A stretch of DNA of 37,977 nucleotides from Mesorhizobium sp. LSHC420B00 (lineage in GTDB: Bacteria; Pseudomonadota; Alphaproteobacteria; Rhizobiales; Rhizobiaceae). Location: positions 111,949 through 149,925 of the forward strand of contig NZ_AYVY01000020.1 of NCBI RefSeq assembly GCF_000503055.1, in the 5' to 3' direction. The position numbers and the translations under genes are program-made. Positions 23,057 through 31,128 of this stretch are shown piece by piece. The notes beneath the pieces are model-generated. The model was not told where the DNA came from, made no database searches, and was given only the letters and a program-made list of their open reading frames with translations. Position 1 is the stretch's first letter, and every line of letters begins with the position of its first letter.

Positions 23057-24241
23057 ATGTCCGCTTCCAACGCCATCGTTGTCGCCAGTGCGGCGCGCAC
23101 GCCTGTCGGCTCCTTCAACGGCGCCTTCGCCAACACGCCAGCCCATGAACTGGGTGCCGTCGCCGTCAGGGAAGCGCTTGTCCGTGCCGGCGTCGACGGC
23201 AAGGAGGTGGACGAGGTCATTCTCGGCCAGATCCTGACCGCGGCTCAAGGGCAGAACCCGGCGCGGCAGGCGGCCATGGCCGCCGGCGTGCCGCAGGAGG
23301 CGACCTCCTGGGGCCTGAACCAGCTCTGCGGCTCCGGCCTGCGCGCCATCGCGCTCGGCATGCAGCAGATCGCCCAGGGCGATGCAAAAATCATCGTTGC
23401 CGGCGGCCAGGAATCGATGTCGATGGCTCCGCATGCGCAGCATCTGCGCGGTGGCGTCAAGATGGGCGATTTCAAGCTGATCGACACCATGATCAAGGAC
23501 GGCCTGACCGATGCCTTCTATGGTTATCATATGGGCAACACGGCGGAGAACGTCGCCCGCCAGTTCCAAATCACCCGCGACGACCAGGACCAGTTCGCAC
23601 TGGCTTCCCAGAACAAGGCCGAGGCTGCGCAGAAAGGCGGAAAATTCAACGACGAGATCGTTGCCTTCACAGTCAAGGGCAGGAAGGGCGACACGATAGT
23701 CGACCAGGACGAGTACATCCGCCATGGCGCGACGATCGACGCCATGACCAAGCTCAAGCCCGCCTTCGACAAAGACGGCACGGTGACAGCAGCCAATGCT
23801 TCCGGCATCAATGACGGCGCGGCCGCCGTGGTGCTGATGACCGAAGCGGAAGCCGCAAGGCGCGGCATCACGCCGCTGGTGCGTATCGTTTCCTGGGCGA
23901 CCGCCGGCGTTGACCCGCAGATCATGGGGACGGGACCGATCCCCTCCTCGCGCAAGGCGCTGGCCAAGGCCGGCTGGTCGGTCGGCGACCTCGATCTGGT
24001 CGAAGCCAACGAGGCCTTCGCCGCGCAGGCCTGCGCCGTCAACAAGGACATGGGCTGGGACCCATCCATCGTCAACGTCAATGGCGGCGCCATCGCCATC
24101 GGCCATCCGGTCGGCGCCTCGGGCGCCCGCATCTTCAACACGCTGGTCTACGAAATGCGTCGCAGAAGTGCCAAGAAAGGTCTTGCCACGCTGTGCATCG
24201 GCGGCGGCATGGGCGTTGCCATGTGCGTGGAAGCATTGTGA
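23057..24241 (+). CDS. phaA: Acetyl-CoA acetyltransferase (beta-ketothiolase)
   Basis: 394 residues, standard for biosynthetic thiolase, which joins two acetyl-CoA into acetoacetyl-CoA for PHB. The active-site Cys91 is in NQLCGSGLRA, the catalytic His350 in AIGHPVGASGARI, and Cys380 in CIGGGMGVAM, all intact. VEANEAFAAQA near 315 is also present. ATG 23057 is chosen for GGAG 8 bases upstream and the conserved start of PhaA (MSASNAIVVASAARTPVGSF); an in-frame extension to 22835 passes through the regulatory region. It is 104 bp upstream of phaB. Confidence 0.97.
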   Translation: MSASNAIVVASAARTPVGSFNGAFANTPAHELGAVAVREALVRAGVDGKEVDEVILGQILTAAQGQNPARQAAMAAGVPQEATSWGLNQLCGSGLRAIALGMQQIAQGDAKIIVAGGQESMSMAPHAQHLRGGVKMGDFKLIDTMIKDGLTDAFYGYHMGNTAENVARQFQITRDDQDQFALASQNKAEAAQKGGKFNDEIVAFTVKGRKGDTIVDQDEYIRHGATIDAMTKLKPAFDKDGTVTAANASGINDGAAAVVLMTEAEAARRGITPLVRIVSWATAGVDPQIMGTGPIPSSRKALAKAGWSVGDLDLVEANEAFAAQACAVNKDMGWDPSIVNVNGGAIAIGHPVGASGARIFNTLVYEMRRRSAKKGLATLCIGGGMGVAMCVEAL

Positions 24242-24345
24242 TGAGATAAGCGATACGAATAGGATACTGGCGCAAAGCGAGTAGGGAATAGAGGGCAAAC
24301 CCTACCGCTTCAACGCTCAGTCATCTGCATTTCCCGGGAGGACAC

Positions 24346-25071
24346 ATGACAAAGGTTGCAATCGTCACAGGCGGGTCGCGCGGCATCGGCGCGGCGATAT
24401 CGGTCGCCTTGAAAAGCGCCGGCTATTCGGTTGCCGCAAACTACGCCGGCAATGAGGAAGCGGCAGCAAAGTTCAAGGCAGCGACCGGCATCCCGGTCTA
24501 CAAATGGTCGGTTGCCGACTACGAGGCCTGCGCTGCCGGCATCAAACAGGTAGAGGCCGATCTCGGTCCCGTATCGGTGCTGGTCAACAATGCAGGCATC
24601 ACGCGCGACGCGATGTTCCACAAGATGACGCGCGAGCAATGGAAAGAGGTCCTCGACACCAACCTTTCCGGCGTCTTCAACATGACGCATCCGTTGTGGG
24701 GCGGCATGCGCGACCGCAAATTCGGCCGCGTCATCACCATCTCCTCGATCAATGGCCAGAAAGGGCAGGTCGGCCAGGTCAATTATTCGGCCTCGAAGGC
24801 CGGCGATATCGGCTTCACCAAGGCGTTGGCCCAGGAAGGCGCGCGCGCCGGCATCACCGTCAACGTCATCTGCCCCGGCTACATCGCCACCGAGATGGTC
24901 AAAGCGATGGACGAGAAGGTGCTCAACGAGCGTGTCCTTCCGCAGATCCCGGTCGGCCGTCTCGGCGAGCCGGAGGAGATCGCGCGCTGCGTCGTCTTCC
25001 TCGCTTCCGACGATGCCGGGTTCATCACCGGCTCGACAATATCAGCCAATGGCGGGCAGTACATCGCCTGA
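24346..25071 (+). CDS. phaB: Acetoacetyl-CoA reductase
   Basis: 241 residues, SDR family. It reduces acetoacetyl-CoA to (R)-3-hydroxybutyryl-CoA with NADPH. TGGSRGIG is at residues 8-15, NNAGITRDAMFHKM near 83-96 (typical of PhaB), ISSINGQKGQVGQVNYSASKAG with Tyr147 and Lys151, and the C-terminal ISANGGQYIA. GGAGG lies 5 bases ahead of the ATG. With phaA it makes the PHB precursor. The PHB synthase phaC is not in this window. A hairpin terminator follows. Confidence 0.97.
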   Translation: MTKVAIVTGGSRGIGAAISVALKSAGYSVAANYAGNEEAAAKFKAATGIPVYKWSVADYEACAAGIKQVEADLGPVSVLVNNAGITRDAMFHKMTREQWKEVLDTNLSGVFNMTHPLWGGMRDRKFGRVITISSINGQKGQVGQVNYSASKAGDIGFTKALAQEGARAGITVNVICPGYIATEMVKAMDEKVLNERVLPQIPVGRLGEPEEIARCVVFLASDDAGFITGSTISANGGQYIA

Positions 25072-25110
25072 CCGTTTATCTTTACGTTGAGATAGATACG
25101 CGCTTGGACG

Positions 25111-25138
25111 AACGGGCCTGCAAAACGGCCCGTTTCTA
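25111..25138 (+). terminator. Terminator of phaAB
   Basis: AACGGGCC (25111-25118) pairs with GGCCCGTT (25127-25134), 8-base loop, then TTCTATA, 40 bp after the phaB stop. Confidence 0.75.
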
Positions 25139-25192
25139 TAGCGGTCTTCCCGTTGCAAGATCTCGATTCAGCACGCTGCCCCAATCCGGCAC

Positions 25193-25359
25193 GCAAAGGT
25201 TAACGGCCGCTGCCCAGCCTGTGCAAAAACTGCCCGGCAGCCTGTGGATTCTCGGTGGAAAAGCTGTTCACAACACAACATGTTGCGGTGAACAAACCAA
25301 GAAACTTTGCCTATCGCTGATTCGTCGCCGATTCGTTCCGGCTTTGAGCGGAACGTTAA
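25193..25359. repeat. Tandem unit 1 of a duplicated motif array
   Basis: Ordered motifs: GCAAAGGTTAACGG (25193), CTGTGGATTC (25242), GTGAACAAA (25288), TGATTCGTCGCCGATTCG plus TTCC (25318-25339), and GTTAA (25355). The same order recurs in unit 2 at offsets of 272, 279, 284, 284 and 284 bp. Intervening sequence has diverged. Confidence 0.7.
25265..25294. promoter_or_regulatory. Nested palindrome in the phaB-helicase region
   Basis: Outer arms TGTTCAC (25265-25271) and GTGAACA (25288-25294) flank a perfect inner palindrome CAACATGTTG (25276-25285) with almost the same centre. Unit 2 keeps the right arm but not the left. It could be a protein-binding site or an RNA stem. Confidence 0.45.
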
Positions 25360-25383
25360 CGGCGAGAGCCGAAAACACCCTCG

Positions 25384-25430
25384 AAATGATTAAAGCGGAT
25401 TAGGAAACATCAATAATTCCATAATGTTGG
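25384..25430. other. AT-rich segment between the two motif units
   Basis: This stretch of about 47 bp is roughly two-thirds A+T in a GC-rich genome (contains GATTAAAG and CAATAATTCCATAATG). It separates unit 1 from unit 2. It might be a promoter or a DNA-unwinding element; no gene fits it. Confidence 0.5.
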
Positions 25431-25464
25431 GCGAAGCAGATTGGCCGGCCACGATCATTCACCG

Positions 25465-25643
25465 GCAAAGGTTAACGGTGGTGCTCGTTTGAATGCCGCC
25501 TGCATGAATCGGGCCAGTTTCTGTGATTCAGCATGTGGTGAGACTCGCCGGCAGAAATCCCAGATGTAGCCGTGAACAAAACCTGAATCAGCGCGAGTCA
25601 GTGATTCGTCGCTGATTCGTTCCAGACTCGTTCCAACTGTTAA
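25465..25643. repeat. Tandem unit 2 of a duplicated motif array
   Basis: Contains the five motifs of unit 1 in the same order: GCAAAGGTTAACGG (25465, 14 of 14 identical), CTGTGATTC (25521), GTGAACAAA (25572), TGATTCGTCGCTGATTCG plus TTCC (25602-25623, 21 of 22 identical) and GTTAA (25639). GANTC density is highest here: six sites in 88 bp. Confidence 0.7.
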
Positions 25644-25801
25644 TCGGGAACAGATTTCTGGCTTCGAACCGACCAATCAGCCTGCCCTCGGCACATTCCG
25701 CTTTCGCTTCGCGCCCGAAATCCCTATGTGTCGCCTGTCATACGCGGCCAATATGGGCGCGCTCCCGACAATGCGAGGCAGAGAGCCTTATTTCCAGGCC
25801 G

Positions 25802-28800
25802 ATGAACATCCATCCGAAACACACTGAACCGCTGATCCTGTCGGGTCGAGACGTGACGGCCGTGCTCGGCCCGACCAATACCGGCAAGACCCATCTCGCC
25901 ATCGAACGCATGGTGGCGCATGAGAGCGGCGTCATCGGCCTACCGCTCAGGCTGCTTGCCCGCGAGGTCTATACGCGCGTCTGCGAGAAGGTCGGCGCCC
26001 ATAAGGTTGCGCTCATCACCGGCGAGGAAAAGATCCAGCCGGCGGGCGCGAAATACTCGGTCTGCACGGTGGAAGCGATGCCGCGCGAGACCGACGCCGC
26101 CTTCGTTGCCATCGACGAGGTCCAGCTCGCTGGCGATCTCGAACGCGGCCACATCTTCACCGATCGCATCCTGCATCTGCGCGGCCGCCAGGAGACGCTG
26201 CTGCTGGGTGCGGCCACCATGCACGGCATTCTGCAGCGCCTGCTGCGGGGCGTGTCGGTGGTGACCCGGCCACGGCTGTCGCATCTTGCCTATGCCGGCT
26301 CGAAGAAGCTGACCCGCCTGCCGCGGCGCACCGCGATCGTCGCCTTCTCGGCCGACGAGGTCTATGCCATCGCCGAGCTGATCCGCCGCCAGCAGGGCGG
26401 TGCCGCCGTCGTGCTCGGCGCGCTCAGCCCGCGCACCCGCAACGCCCAGGTGGCGCTGTTCCAGTCGGGCGATGTCGACTACCTCGTCGCCACCGACGCC
26501 ATCGGCATGGGCCTCAACCTCGACCTCGACCACGTCGCCTTCGCCCAGAATCGCAAATTCGACGGCTACCAGTACCGCAACCTGACCGCGGCCGAGCTCG
26601 GCCAGATTGCCGGCCGTGCCGGCCGGCATCTGCGCGACGGCACCTTCGGCGTCACCGGCCAGGTCGATCCGCTGGATGAGGAATTGGTCAAGAAGATCGA
26701 GGCGCATGATTTCGATCCGGTGAAAGTGCTGCAGTGGCGTACCGCGCATTTCGATTTCGCCAACCTCGATGCGCTGAAGCGCTCGATCGAGACCAACGCC
26801 CCGGTCGAAGGCCTGACGCGCGCACTGCCGGCCGTGGACGCGCAGGCGCTCGAGCATCTGTCGCGCGACGAGGACATCCGGGCACTCACCACCGACGCCA
26901 GGCGGGTGGCGCTGCTGTGGGAAGCCTGCGCGCTGCCCGACTACAGGAAGATCGCGCCGGCCCAGCACGCCGACTTGATCGCCTCCATCTACATGGACCT
27001 TGCCAGGCACGGCCATGTCGACGAGAACTACATGGCCGAGCAGGTGCGCCGGGCCGACACCACTGAAGGCGATATCGACACGCTATCGCACAGGATTGCC
27101 CAGATCCGCACATGGACCTTCGTTTCCAACCGGCCCGGCTGGCTGGCCGATCGGGCACACTGGCAGGAAAAGACGCGCGAAATCGAAGACAGATTGTCGG
27201 ATGCGCTGCATGAGCGGTTGACGAAACGTTTTGTAGACCGCAGGACTTCCGTCCTCATGCGGCGCCTTAGAGAAAACACGATGCCTGAAGCCGAAATCAG
27301 CCCAACCGGAACCGTCCTCGTCGAAGGCCATCACGTCGGCGAGTTGCAGGGTTTCCGCTTCACCGCCGACCAGAGCGCCGGCGGCGAGGACGCCAAGGCG
27401 GTGCGGGCGGCGGCGCAGAAGGCGCTTGCCGCCGAGTTCGAGGCGCGTGCCGAACGCTTCGGCGCCTCGGCCAATGGCGACATCGCGCTGGGTTCGGATG
27501 GCACGCTGCGCTGGATCGGCGCGCCGATCGGCACGCTGGTCGCTGGCGAAGACGCTTTGAAGCCGCGTCTCGTTCTGCTCGCCGACGAGCAACTCACCGG
27601 CCCGGCCCGCGACAAGGTTGCGGCGCGCGCCGAGCGCTTCGTCAATTTCCAGATCGAATCCCTGCTGAAGCCGCTGGTCGATCTCAAGAATGCCGAGCAG
27701 ATCACCGGCATCGGCCGCGGCATCGCTTTCCAGCTCGTCGAGCATTTCGGCCTCATCAACCGTCGCGACATCGCCGACGAGATGAAGTCGCTCGACCAGG
27801 AGGGCCGCGCGGCGCTTCGCCGTCTCGGCGTGCGCTTCGGCGCCTACCATGTCTTCGTGCCGGCGCTGATCAAGCCGGCGCCGGCCGGGTTGATAACGCT
27901 GCTGTGGGCGCTGAGAAACGACGGCAAGGACAAGCCCGGCTTCGGCGATGTCGTTCACGCACTGGCCTCCGGCCGCACCTCGGTGGTCATCGATCCAACC
28001 TTCGACAAGACCTTCTACAAGCTGGCGGGCTACCGCAATCTTGGCCGGCGTGCTGTACGCGTCGATATTCTCGAACGGCTGGCCGACCTGATCCGGCCGG
28101 CGACCAACTGGAAGCCGGGCCTCGGACCTCGCCCCGACGGCGCCTATGACGGTCAGTCCTTCATGGTGACGCCGCCGATGATGTCGATCCTCGGCGCCAC
28201 CGCCGACGACATGGAAGAAATCCTGAAGGGGCTCGGCTATCGCGCCGATGCCAAGCCGGCGGCCGAGGTCAAGGCGCGGCTCGAAGCACAGGACAATGCC
28301 GCGCGTGAAGCGGCCGCTGCAAAGCAGGCGGCGGAAGAGGCAACGCGAGCCGAGCAGGCGAGGATGGCGGAAGCAGCTGCCGCGGCAGAGCCGCCGGCGG
28401 AGGTTTCGGCGGAGGCTTCGGAGCCTGTGTCGGATGCGGCTCCTGTTGCGGAGGCGGCCGAAGCCGTGACCGAAGCGGCGGCAGAGCCTGTCGCGGAAGA
28501 CCAGCCGGAAGCTCCAGCCCCTGAAGCTGCGGCAGAAGTCACGCAAGAGACCCAGCCCGCCGCCGAAGCGGCTGCAGAACCAGCGGCTGAGCCAAGGACG
28601 GAACTTGGGGCGGAAACTGAGGCTACGGCACCGGCAGAGCCGCCGGTTTCCGACACTATGGAAGCATCGCCGGCCGAACCTGCAGCAACGGCGGAAGCCG
28701 TCGCCGGCGAAGCTGCCCCAGAAGCCGAGGAGCCAAAACCTGTGCTGTTGTGGCGGCAGGGTCGTTTCGACCAGCGCCCGCGTCATCGCCAGCATGACAA

Positions 28801-29218
28801 CCGCCCCCGGGACAATCATCGGGACAGTCGCCCGCGCAATGGTCAAGCTGCGCCGGACGGCCGCAGCGATGCGCCGGTAGATGCCGGCGGGCAACCGACG
28901 CCGGGCGACCGGCCCGCCCGTCAAGGGCGCCACGATCAGCGCGACGGCGCCGGCAAGCCACGCTTCGACCGCAGCAAGTTCAAGCCCAAGCCGCAAGGCG
29001 AGGCGGCAGAGCAGCGCGCCGGCAAGCCGCAAGGCGAACGCCTCGACCGGCGCGAAAACCGGCCCGACTGGAAGGCTGGACGGCAGGACGGCAAAGGCGG
29101 CGCCCAAGGCGCAAAGCCCGCCTTCCAGCCAAAGCCGCGTGAGGAACGCCCGGTCCGCTTCGATCCGGACTCGCCCTTCGCCAAGCTCGCCGCGTTGCGC
29201 GACCAGCTGAAGAAGTAA
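25802..29218 (+). CDS. Suv3-like superfamily II RNA helicase with long low-complexity tail
   Basis: 1138 residues. The helicase core is of the mitochondrial Suv3/Ski2-like type: motif I GPTNTGKT at 23-30, motif II DEVQ near 105 (Suv3-like instead of DEAD), motif III GAAT near 136, and motif VI QIAGRAGRH near 268. It probably unwinds RNA in degradation or ribosome-related processes. From about residue 815 to 980 the protein is almost only Ala, Glu and Pro with some Gln/Val. The last 155 residues are basic, rich in Arg, Gln, Gly and Asp with RxxRxD clusters, probably RNA-binding and disordered. Followed after 12 bp by an S4 RNA-binding gene, which supports an RNA role. Confidence 0.93.
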   Translation: MNIHPKHTEPLILSGRDVTAVLGPTNTGKTHLAIERMVAHESGVIGLPLRLLAREVYTRVCEKVGAHKVALITGEEKIQPAGAKYSVCTVEAMPRETDAAFVAIDEVQLAGDLERGHIFTDRILHLRGRQETLLLGAATMHGILQRLLRGVSVVTRPRLSHLAYAGSKKLTRLPRRTAIVAFSADEVYAIAELIRRQQGGAAVVLGALSPRTRNAQVALFQSGDVDYLVATDAIGMGLNLDLDHVAFAQNRKFDGYQYRNLTAAELGQIAGRAGRHLRDGTFGVTGQVDPLDEELVKKIEAHDFDPVKVLQWRTAHFDFANLDALKRSIETNAPVEGLTRALPAVDAQALEHLSRDEDIRALTTDARRVALLWEACALPDYRKIAPAQHADLIASIYMDLARHGHVDENYMAEQVRRADTTEGDIDTLSHRIAQIRTWTFVSNRPGWLADRAHWQEKTREIEDRLSDALHERLTKRFVDRRTSVLMRRLRENTMPEAEISPTGTVLVEGHHVGELQGFRFTADQSAGGEDAKAVRAAAQKALAAEFEARAERFGASANGDIALGSDGTLRWIGAPIGTLVAGEDALKPRLVLLADEQLTGPARDKVAARAERFVNFQIESLLKPLVDLKNAEQITGIGRGIAFQLVEHFGLINRRDIADEMKSLDQEGRAALRRLGVRFGAYHVFVPALIKPAPAGLITLLWALRNDGKDKPGFGDVVHALASGRTSVVIDPTFDKTFYKLAGYRNLGRRAVRVDILERLADLIRPATNWKPGLGPRPDGAYDGQSFMVTPPMMSILGATADDMEEILKGLGYRADAKPAAEVKARLEAQDNAAREAAAAKQAAEEATRAEQARMAEAAAAAEPPAEVSAEASEPVSDAAPVAEAAEAVTEAAAEPVAEDQPEAPAPEAAAEVTQETQPAAEAAAEPAAEPRTELGAETEATAPAEPPVSDTMEASPAEPAATAEAVAGEAAPEAEEPKPVLLWRQGRFDQRPRHRQHDNRPRDNHRDSRPRNGQAAPDGRSDAPVDAGGQPTPGDRPARQGRHDQRDGAGKPRFDRSKFKPKPQGEAAEQRAGKPQGERLDRRENRPDWKAGRQDGKGGAQGAKPAFQPKPREERPVRFDPDSPFAKLAALRDQLKK

Positions 29219-29230
29219 GCTGTTCGTCCG

Positions 29231-29617
29231 ATGGTCACTGATGCCCGCCAGCGCATCGACAAGTGGCTGTTCTTCTCGCGCGCGGTAAAATCACGCACGC
29301 TGGCAGCCAAGCTGGTCGTCACCGGACGCGTCCGCATCAATCGCGACAAAGCAGCGCAGGCATCCGATACGGTCCGGCCGGGTGACGTTTTGACCATCAC
29401 GCTCGAGCGGCGGATCTTCGTCTGGAAAGTCCTTGGCACCGGCGCACGGCGCGGCCCGGCCGAAGAAGCCCGCCTGCTTTACGAGGACATGTCGCCGCCC
29501 CCCGCGCCCAAGGGCGAGGCGCTTCCGGATGCGGTGCCGCCGTTGCGCGAGGCCGGCAGCGGTCGCCCGACGAAGAAGGAACGCCGCCAGACCGACCACC
29601 TGCTCGGCGACGATTGA
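29231..29617 (+). CDS. S4-domain RNA-binding protein (Hsp15/HslR-like)
   Basis: 128 residues. The S4 domain spans about 8-70: [34 protein letters not shown], then [10 protein letters not shown]. coli Hsp15 binds free 50S subunits carrying stalled nascent chains, so a ribosome-rescue or recycling role is likely. The C-terminus is a Pro/Arg-rich tail ending [15 protein letters not shown], typical of alphaproteobacterial members. It lies 12 bp after the helicase gene in the same operon, and upstream of fdxA. Confidence 0.93.
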   Translation: MVTDARQRIDKWLFFSRAVKSRTLAAKLVVTGRVRINRDKAAQASDTVRPGDVLTITLERRIFVWKVLGTGARRGPAEEARLLYEDMSPPPAPKGEALPDAVPPLREAGSGRPTKKERRQTDHLLGDD

Positions 29618-29765
29618 GCAAGGTCGAACTTCCGCTTTGCCGGGCCTCTGGAATTCCATTCCGGAAACCCCGGCACCGCTGGCAAGGGCTGCCCTTGCCA
29701 GCGGCGGACAAAGGCGTTACCTCACCAAAAAAGCCCAACAAAATGGGACGTCCCGGAGCCGACCA

Positions 29766-30104
29766 ATGACCTATGTCGTGACCGACAATTGCATAAAATG
29801 CAAATACATGGACTGCATCGAGGTCTGTCCGGTCGACTGTTTCTACGAAGGTGAGAACATGCTCGTCATCCACCCGGACGAGTGCATCGACTGCGGCGTC
29901 TGCGAACCGGAATGCCCGGCCGACGCGATCAAGCCCGACACCGAGTCGGGCCTCGACAAATGGCTGCAGATCAACACCGAATATGCCGATAAATGGCCCA
30001 ACATCACCGCCAAGAAGGAGCCCCCGGCCGACGCCAAATCCTTCGACGGGGAAGCTGGCAAATTCGAGAAATATTTCTCCCCGGAGCCCGGCGAAGGCGA
30101 TTAA
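29766..30104 (+). CDS. fdxA: FdxA-type ferredoxin
   Basis: 112 residues. Two cluster motifs are seen: [17 protein letters not shown] at about 9-25 and [19 protein letters not shown] at about 40-58, giving one [3Fe-4S] and one [4Fe-4S] cluster as in the Azotobacter FdI/FdxA family. It is a soluble cytosolic electron carrier. The acidic C-terminal extension ([14 protein letters not shown]...[11 protein letters not shown]) is typical. GGAG 7 bases before the ATG fixes the start. It is 148 bp downstream of the S4 gene, so it may have its own promoter. Conserved order helicase-S4-fdxA-carD is known to me from other Rhizobiales. Confidence 0.97.
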   Translation: MTYVVTDNCIKCKYMDCIEVCPVDCFYEGENMLVIHPDECIDCGVCEPECPADAIKPDTESGLDKWLQINTEYADKWPNITAKKEPPADAKSFDGEAGKFEKYFSPEPGEGD

Positions 30105-30207
30105 CGAGAGCGCTGATTGCGGCAGCCTGACGCGGCGTAACAGACGTGATACAGAACTGCCTTGACAGGCGGCGATGGCGCATGGCCTTCGCGCGTGCAG
30201 CAAAACC

Positions 30208-30236
30208 TTGATTCTTCCGACTTTTTGTGTTATATC
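30208..30236 (+). promoter_or_regulatory. Predicted carD promoter
   Basis: TTGATT (30208-30213), 17-base spacer, TATATC (30231-30236). A GATTC methylation site overlaps the -35 (30210-30214). The start would be near 30243, giving an untranslated leader of about 230 nt. Confidence 0.5.
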
Positions 30237-30244
30237 AACCCAAC

Positions 30245-30470
30245 ATGCCGGTGACACAACGTCGATTTATGGCGCAAACGCCCCAAATCACTGAAAGGTG
30301 AATTTCTCAATCCGGACCAGAGCGATCTGGGGCAGGCGGTCGCAATGTTGCGATTTGCCGGTCCTGGCCTTCCGGTGAGTTCATCGTTGTGTGGCTAAGG
30401 ACCGGTCACCCCGGTCGCACGAGTTCGGGCCGGCACGATGCCGGTACCACAACAAGGAGTTCAGGGCGTA
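30245..30470 (+). promoter_or_regulatory. Long structured leader of carD
   Basis: The 366 bp between fdxA and carD holds no convincing annotated gene. After the promoter a possible 18-codon ORF (30245-30301, MPVTQRRFMAQTPQITER) begins almost at the predicted transcript start. Then come stems TCGCAA/TTGCGA (30340-30353), GACCGG/CCGGTC (about 30400-30416) and GCCGGC/GCCGGT (about 30429-30445), before the AAGGAG of carD. Candidate for a regulatory 5' UTR. Confidence 0.4.
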
Positions 30471-31052
30471 ATGGCAACGATCACCCCGCAGAAGAAGTCC
30501 ACCGCAGCGCGCCACGGTTTCAAGACCGGCGAGTACATCGTCTATCCGGCGCATGGTGTCGGCCAGATCGTCTCGATCGATGAGCAGGAAGTCGCGGGCC
30601 ACAAGCTGGAACTGTTCGTCATTGACTTCCAGAAGGACAAGATGCGCCTCAAGGTGCCAGTCGCCAAGGCGACCTCGATCGGCATGCGCAAGCTATCGGA
30701 AGAGGATTATGTCGAGCGCGCGCTGAAGGTCGTGCAGGGCCGCGCCCGCGTCAAGCGCACCATGTGGTCGCGCCGCGCCCAGGAATATGATGCCAAGATC
30801 AACTCCGGCGATCTGATCTCGATCTCGGAAGTGGTGCGCGACCTCTATCGCGCTGACAACCAGCCGGAGCAGTCCTATTCCGAGCGCCAGCTCTACGAGG
30901 CGGCCCTCGACCGCATGGCCCGCGAGATCGCGGCCGTCAACCGCATGTCGGAGACCGAAGCGGTGCGCCTTATCGAGGTGAACCTCAACAAGGGCCCGAA
31001 GCGCGGCGCCAAGGCCGACAACGAGGAAGCCGAGCAGGAAGAGGCTGCCTGA
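30471..31052 (+). CDS. carD: CarD-family transcriptional regulator
   Basis: 193 residues. The N-terminal RNA polymerase-interacting Tudor-like domain is FKTGEYIVYPAHGVGQIVSIDEQEVAGHKLELFVIDF (about 16-53), followed by the helical DNA-binding domain with KVVQGRARVKRTMWSRRAQEYDAKINSGDLISISEVVRDLYRA. CarD binds the RNA polymerase beta subunit and stabilises open complexes; in other bacteria it is essential and tunes rRNA transcription. The acidic C-terminus (KADNEEAEQEEAA) is common in rhizobia. AAGGAG lies upstream of the ATG at 30471. A strong terminator follows. Confidence 0.97.
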   Translation: MATITPQKKSTAARHGFKTGEYIVYPAHGVGQIVSIDEQEVAGHKLELFVIDFQKDKMRLKVPVAKATSIGMRKLSEEDYVERALKVVQGRARVKRTMWSRRAQEYDAKINSGDLISISEVVRDLYRADNQPEQSYSERQLYEAALDRMAREIAAVNRMSETEAVRLIEVNLNKGPKRGAKADNEEAEQEEAA

Positions 31053-31074
31053 GCTTTTTCGCCTTCAAATTCAG

Positions 31075-31102
31075 AAAAACCCGGCCTCGCGCCGGGTTTT
31101 TT
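31075..31102. terminator. Bidirectional terminator between carD and the ABC transporter
   Basis: AAAACCCGGC (31076-31085) pairs with GCCGGGTTTT (31091-31100) over a 5-base loop, flanked by A-runs on the left and T-runs on the right, so it works for both convergent genes. Confidence 0.9.
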
Positions 31103-31128
31103 GTTTTGGCTGACCGGCGAATGCATTG

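Larger units (their letters stand above)
25165..25629. promoter_or_regulatory. Cluster of 12 GANTC (CcrM) methylation sites in non-coding DNA
   Basis: GANTC sites start at 25165, 25247, 25319, 25330, 25506, 25525, 25542, 25585, 25595, 25603, 25614 and 25625. About 1.7 would be expected by chance in 465 bp at 60% GC. GANTC is the target of the alphaproteobacterial cell-cycle methyltransferase CcrM. Such clustering suggests a region under cell-cycle methylation control. Confidence 0.75.

Noticed and set aside
22838..24298. Minus-strand ORF of 486 codons opposite phaA
   Set aside because: Antisense shadow of phaA with no domain and no ribosome-binding site.
25265..25294. parS centromere-like site
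   Set aside because: The arms resemble parS halves, but 16 bases separate them, whereas parS is a contiguous 16-bp palindrome.
25455..25676. Small minus-strand ORF in the phaB-helicase interval
   Set aside because: No recognisable domain or ribosome-binding site, and the frame crosses the repeated motifs and GANTC sites. Treated as non-coding.
25072..25801. Calling this region the chromosomal replication origin
   Set aside because: Only one weak DnaA-box-like sequence (TGTGGATTC) is seen, no dnaA, hemE or parAB gene is near, and GC skew could not be tested. Kept as an open finding only.
27083..29107. Minus-strand ORF of 674 codons opposite the helicase
   Set aside because: Low-complexity antisense of the Ala/Glu-rich and Arg-rich helicase tail; the helicase frame has clear motifs.
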